Assembly: GCA_022567875.1 (NCBI GenBank)
Contig: JADFGB010000038.1
Span: forward strand, 1-7,689
DNA length: 7,689 bases
From: Bacteroidota bacterium
Lineage (GTDB): Bacteria > Bacteroidota > Ignavibacteria > Ignavibacteriales > Ignavibacteriaceae
Reading direction: 5' to 3'
In this document: positions 5,518 to 7,689 of the stretch, piece after piece
Numbering within the stretch: the first letter of the stretch is position 1
How the letters are laid out: each line of letters opens with the position of its first letter
Program-made: the position numbers and the translations under genes
The notes under the pieces: model-generated
Databases searched by the model: none
What the model was told of the DNA's origin: nothing
What the model saw: the letters and a program-made list of their open reading frames with translations, nothing else

Positions 5518-6588
5518 ATGAATTACAAAGAAGCAAAAATAATACTTAAAGACGGTAGCGAGTTTATAGGCAAAAGTTTCGGTTATGAAACTAATATTAA
5601 CGGCGAGGTCGTTTTTAATACAGGGATGGTGGGGTATCCAGAGACTTTAACCGATCCTTCTTACAGGGGTCAAATACTAGTTATGACCTACCCTTTAATC
5701 GGAAATTACGGAGTGCCCGGCAAAAAAAAAGAAAACGGATTATTAAAATATTTTGAATCCGATAATATTCACTGCAGAGGCTTGATTGTTTCCGAATACT
5801 CAAAAAACTATTCTCACTGGAATGCTGAACGCTCTCTTTCCGATTGGTTAAAAGAAGAAAAAATTCCTGCTATTTTCGATATTGACACACGCAAACTGAC
5901 CCGAAAATTAAGAGAAAGCGGTACAATGCCGGGAATGATAATCATCAACAATAAAAAGAAAGTTGATTTTGAAGATATTGATAATCTTGATCTTGTTTCG
6001 CAAGTAAGTGTTAAAAAACCTATTGAATATAAAAAAGGTAAAACAAAAATTATTCTTGTGGATTGCGGAACCAAAAATAATATTATTCAAGCTTTTCTAA
6101 AAAGAAATATTACCGTTTTAAGAGTACCTTATGATTATAATTTCTTGAACGAAAAAATGGACGGGATTATAATTTCAAACGGACCGGGCAATCCTAAAAT
6201 TTGTAAGGAAACAATAAAAAATGTAAGTAAGGCAATAAAGAAAGGGATTCCCATTTTGGGTGTTTGTTTAGGCAGTCAAATTATTGCACTTGCCGTGGGT
6301 GCAAATACTTATAAACTGAAGTACGGGCATCGCAGTCATAATCAACCTTGTAATGAATTGGGAACAAGAAAGTGTTACATAACATCACAGAATCACGGTT
6401 ATGCAGTTAATATGGAAACTCTTCCGATAGATTGGAGAGAGTGGTTTATAAATGAAAACGACGGAACCAACGAAGGAATAATCCATATATCAAAACCTTT
6501 TTTTGCTGCACAGTTTCATCCCGAAGCATCTCCCGGGCCAGATGATACGGAATTTATTTTTGACTTATTCTTAAGGGCTCTAAAATGA
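5518..6588 (+). CDS. carA: Carbamoyl-phosphate synthase, small (glutaminase) subunit
   Basis: CarA splits glutamine and passes ammonia through a tunnel to CarB, for carbamoyl phosphate used in arginine and pyrimidine synthesis in the cytoplasm. The 356 residues match the family length. About 1-150 is the CarA-specific N-terminal domain ([24 protein letters not shown] split around 29-52). About 175-355 is a class I glutamine amidotransferase with nucleophile Cys250 in GVCLGSQ and partners His334 and Glu336 in QFHPEASPG. The NHGYAV motif (292-297) is present. The residue two after the Cys-Leu-Gly core is Ser where many bacterial CarA have His; it is not catalytic. The ATG at 5518 is chosen because the longer frame from a GTG at 5485 would begin inside the terminator hairpin and add 11 residues without homology. 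There is no clear Shine-Dalgarno site. It overlaps carB by four bases. Confidence 0.96.
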   Translation: MNYKEAKIILKDGSEFIGKSFGYETNINGEVVFNTGMVGYPETLTDPSYRGQILVMTYPLIGNYGVPGKKKENGLLKYFESDNIHCRGLIVSEYSKNYSHWNAERSLSDWLKEEKIPAIFDIDTRKLTRKLRESGTMPGMIIINNKKKVDFEDIDNLDLVSQVSVKKPIEYKKGKTKIILVDCGTKNNIIQAFLKRNITVLRVPYDYNFLNEKMDGIIISNGPGNPKICKETIKNVSKAIKKGIPILGVCLGSQIIALAVGANTYKLKYGHRSHNQPCNELGTRKCYITSQNHGYAVNMETLPIDWREWFINENDGTNEGIIHISKPFFAAQFHPEASPGPDDTEFIFDLFLRALK

Positions 6589-7689
6589 TAAAAAAAAAAT
6601 TACCAAAAAAAGTTTTGATTCTAGGATCCGGTGCTTTGCAAATTGGACAGGCAGGTGAATTTGATTACTCTGGCAGCCAGGCAATAAAAGCACTTAAAGA
6701 AGACAGAATAAAAACGGTACTTGTCAATCCGAATATTGCTACAATTCAAACTTCTTCTGACTTTGCCGACAAAGTTTACTTTGTGCCCATCAAAACAAAT
6801 TTTGTAAAAAGGATAATCCAAAAAGAAAAACCCGACAGCATTCTTCTACAGTTCGGCGGTCAAACTGCACTTAACGTAGGTGTTGATCTCCATAGAAAAG
6901 GTATTTTAAAAAGAAACGGTATAAAAATATTAGGCACACCTATTAAAACTATTCAAGATACGGAAGACAGATTTCGCTTTGATAAAAAGGTAAAAGAAGT
7001 CGGATTAAAAATGGCAGTAAGCGGTACTGCTAAAAACATTGATGAAGCAATTGCCGCCGCCAAAAAGATAGGTTTTCCGGTAATGGTACGCATTGCATAT
7101 GCACTCGGCGGACTCGGTTCCGGAATTGTTAAAAACAAAAAAGAATTAATAGAAAAAGTAAAAAAAGCATTCAGCTTTACTAATCAAATTTTAATTGAAG
7201 AATCTCTTTACGGCTGGAAAGAAGTTGAATATGAAATTGTAAGGGATAAACACAACAACTGCATTACCATTTGCTCTATGGAAAATATAGACCCTATGGG
7301 CATTCACACGGGTGACAGCATTGTTATTGCACCGGTACAAACACTTTCTGCGGCAGAGAATTTTAAACTAAGGTCAATCGGAATAAAACTTATCCGTCAC
7401 TTAGGCGTAATTGGTGAATGCAACATTCAATATGCTTTCGACCCAAATTCAGACGATTACAGGATTATAGAAGTGAACGCAAGACTAAGCCGTAGTTCTG
7501 CTTTGGCATCCAAGGCTACCGGGTATCCTCTTGCCTTTATTGCTACAAAACTTGCTTTGGGTTATGCCTTAAATGAAATTGAAAATATTATTACAAAAGA
7601 AACATCTGCTTGTTTTGAACCTGCTTTAGATTATGTTGCTTTAAAATTTCCTCGATGGGATCTTCAAAAATTCAGACAGGTAAGTACAC
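6585..7689 (+). CDS. carB: Carbamoyl-phosphate synthase, large subunit, N-terminal third (runs off the window)
   Basis: CarB makes carbamoyl phosphate from bicarbonate, two ATP and the ammonia delivered by CarA. The 368 codons seen cover the first (carboxyphosphate) half-domain of a protein of about 1,070 residues. The nucleotide fold [20 protein letters not shown] (13-32) comes first. Arg129, Arg169 and Glu215 fall at the E. coli positions. His241, Gln282, Glu296, Asn298 and Arg300 follow in IHTGDS, NIQYAF and [10 protein letters not shown]. The [13 protein letters not shown] loop (168-180) is the ATP-grasp glycine-rich loop. The sequence is closer in style to CAD-like and Bacteroidota enzymes than to the E. 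coli type ([17 protein letters not shown]). The ATG at 6585 overlaps the carA stop as ATGA, with AAGGG (6573-6577) upstream, so translation is probably coupled. The allosteric C-terminal part is outside the window. Confidence 0.97.
   Translation, partial: MIKKKLPKKVLILGSGALQIGQAGEFDYSGSQAIKALKEDRIKTVLVNPNIATIQTSSDFADKVYFVPIKTNFVKRIIQKEKPDSILLQFGGQTALNVGVDLHRKGILKRNGIKILGTPIKTIQDTEDRFRFDKKVKEVGLKMAVSGTAKNIDEAIAAAKKIGFPVMVRIAYALGGLGSGIVKNKKELIEKVKKAFSFTNQILIEESLYGWKEVEYEIVRDKHNNCITICSMENIDPMGIHTGDSIVIAPVQTLSAAENFKLRSIGIKLIRHLGVIGECNIQYAFDPNSDDYRIIEVNARLSRSSALASKATGYPLAFIATKLALGYALNEIENIITKETSACFEPALDYVALKFPRWDLQKFRQVST

Noticed and set aside
5814..7138. Minus-strand open frames opposite carA and carB
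   Set aside because: They overlap highly conserved coding sequence on the other strand and have no ribosome binding site or family features.

Overview
The window looks like AT-rich chromosomal DNA from a member of the Bacteroidota. The evidence is a TonB-dependent outer-membrane receptor with an N-terminal carboxypeptidase-D-like domain, a CarA/CarB pair with the sequence style I associate with Bacteroidota and the animal CAD enzyme ([29 protein letters not shown]), and candidate promoters of the TTTG-N19-21-TAnnTTTG type. No rRNA, tRNA or CRISPR array was seen.

Layout. Bases 1-230 look foreign or rearranged. They hold the N-terminal part of a small hydrophobic protein (minus strand, running off the left edge, no normal start codon). 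Next to it is a broken argininosuccinate synthase gene: a good ribosome binding site, start and PP-loop, then loss of homology after about 26 residues and an early stop. Bases 309-756 carry no convincing gene, only a minus-strand terminator and decayed reading frames. Bases 757-2005 form the most striking unit. A gene for a STAND-type (archaeal ATPase family) P-loop ATPase with a winged-helix tail is enclosed exactly, start codon to stop codon, between two 57-bp direct repeats. Each repeat contains a 39-bp layered palindrome with the pattern CAC-N6-GTG-TTT-CAC-N6-GTG. Bases 2093-4823 hold the TonB-dependent receptor gene (minus strand), with its terminator and a probable promoter. Bases 4836-5517 are a divergent intergenic region with a candidate plus-strand promoter and a strong intrinsic terminator just before carA. 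Bases 5518-7689 are carA and the 5' part of carB, overlapping by four bases.

How the parts relate. carA and carB together make carbamoyl phosphate for arginine and pyrimidine synthesis. The argG remnant belongs to the same arginine route, so the region may once have held an arginine cluster that was later rearranged. The terminator between the best upstream promoter and carA suggests attenuation of the carAB operon. The ATPase with its repeats looks like an independent accessory insertion, either a mobile cassette or the survivor of an array. The receptor is a stand-alone importer without a SusD partner in view.
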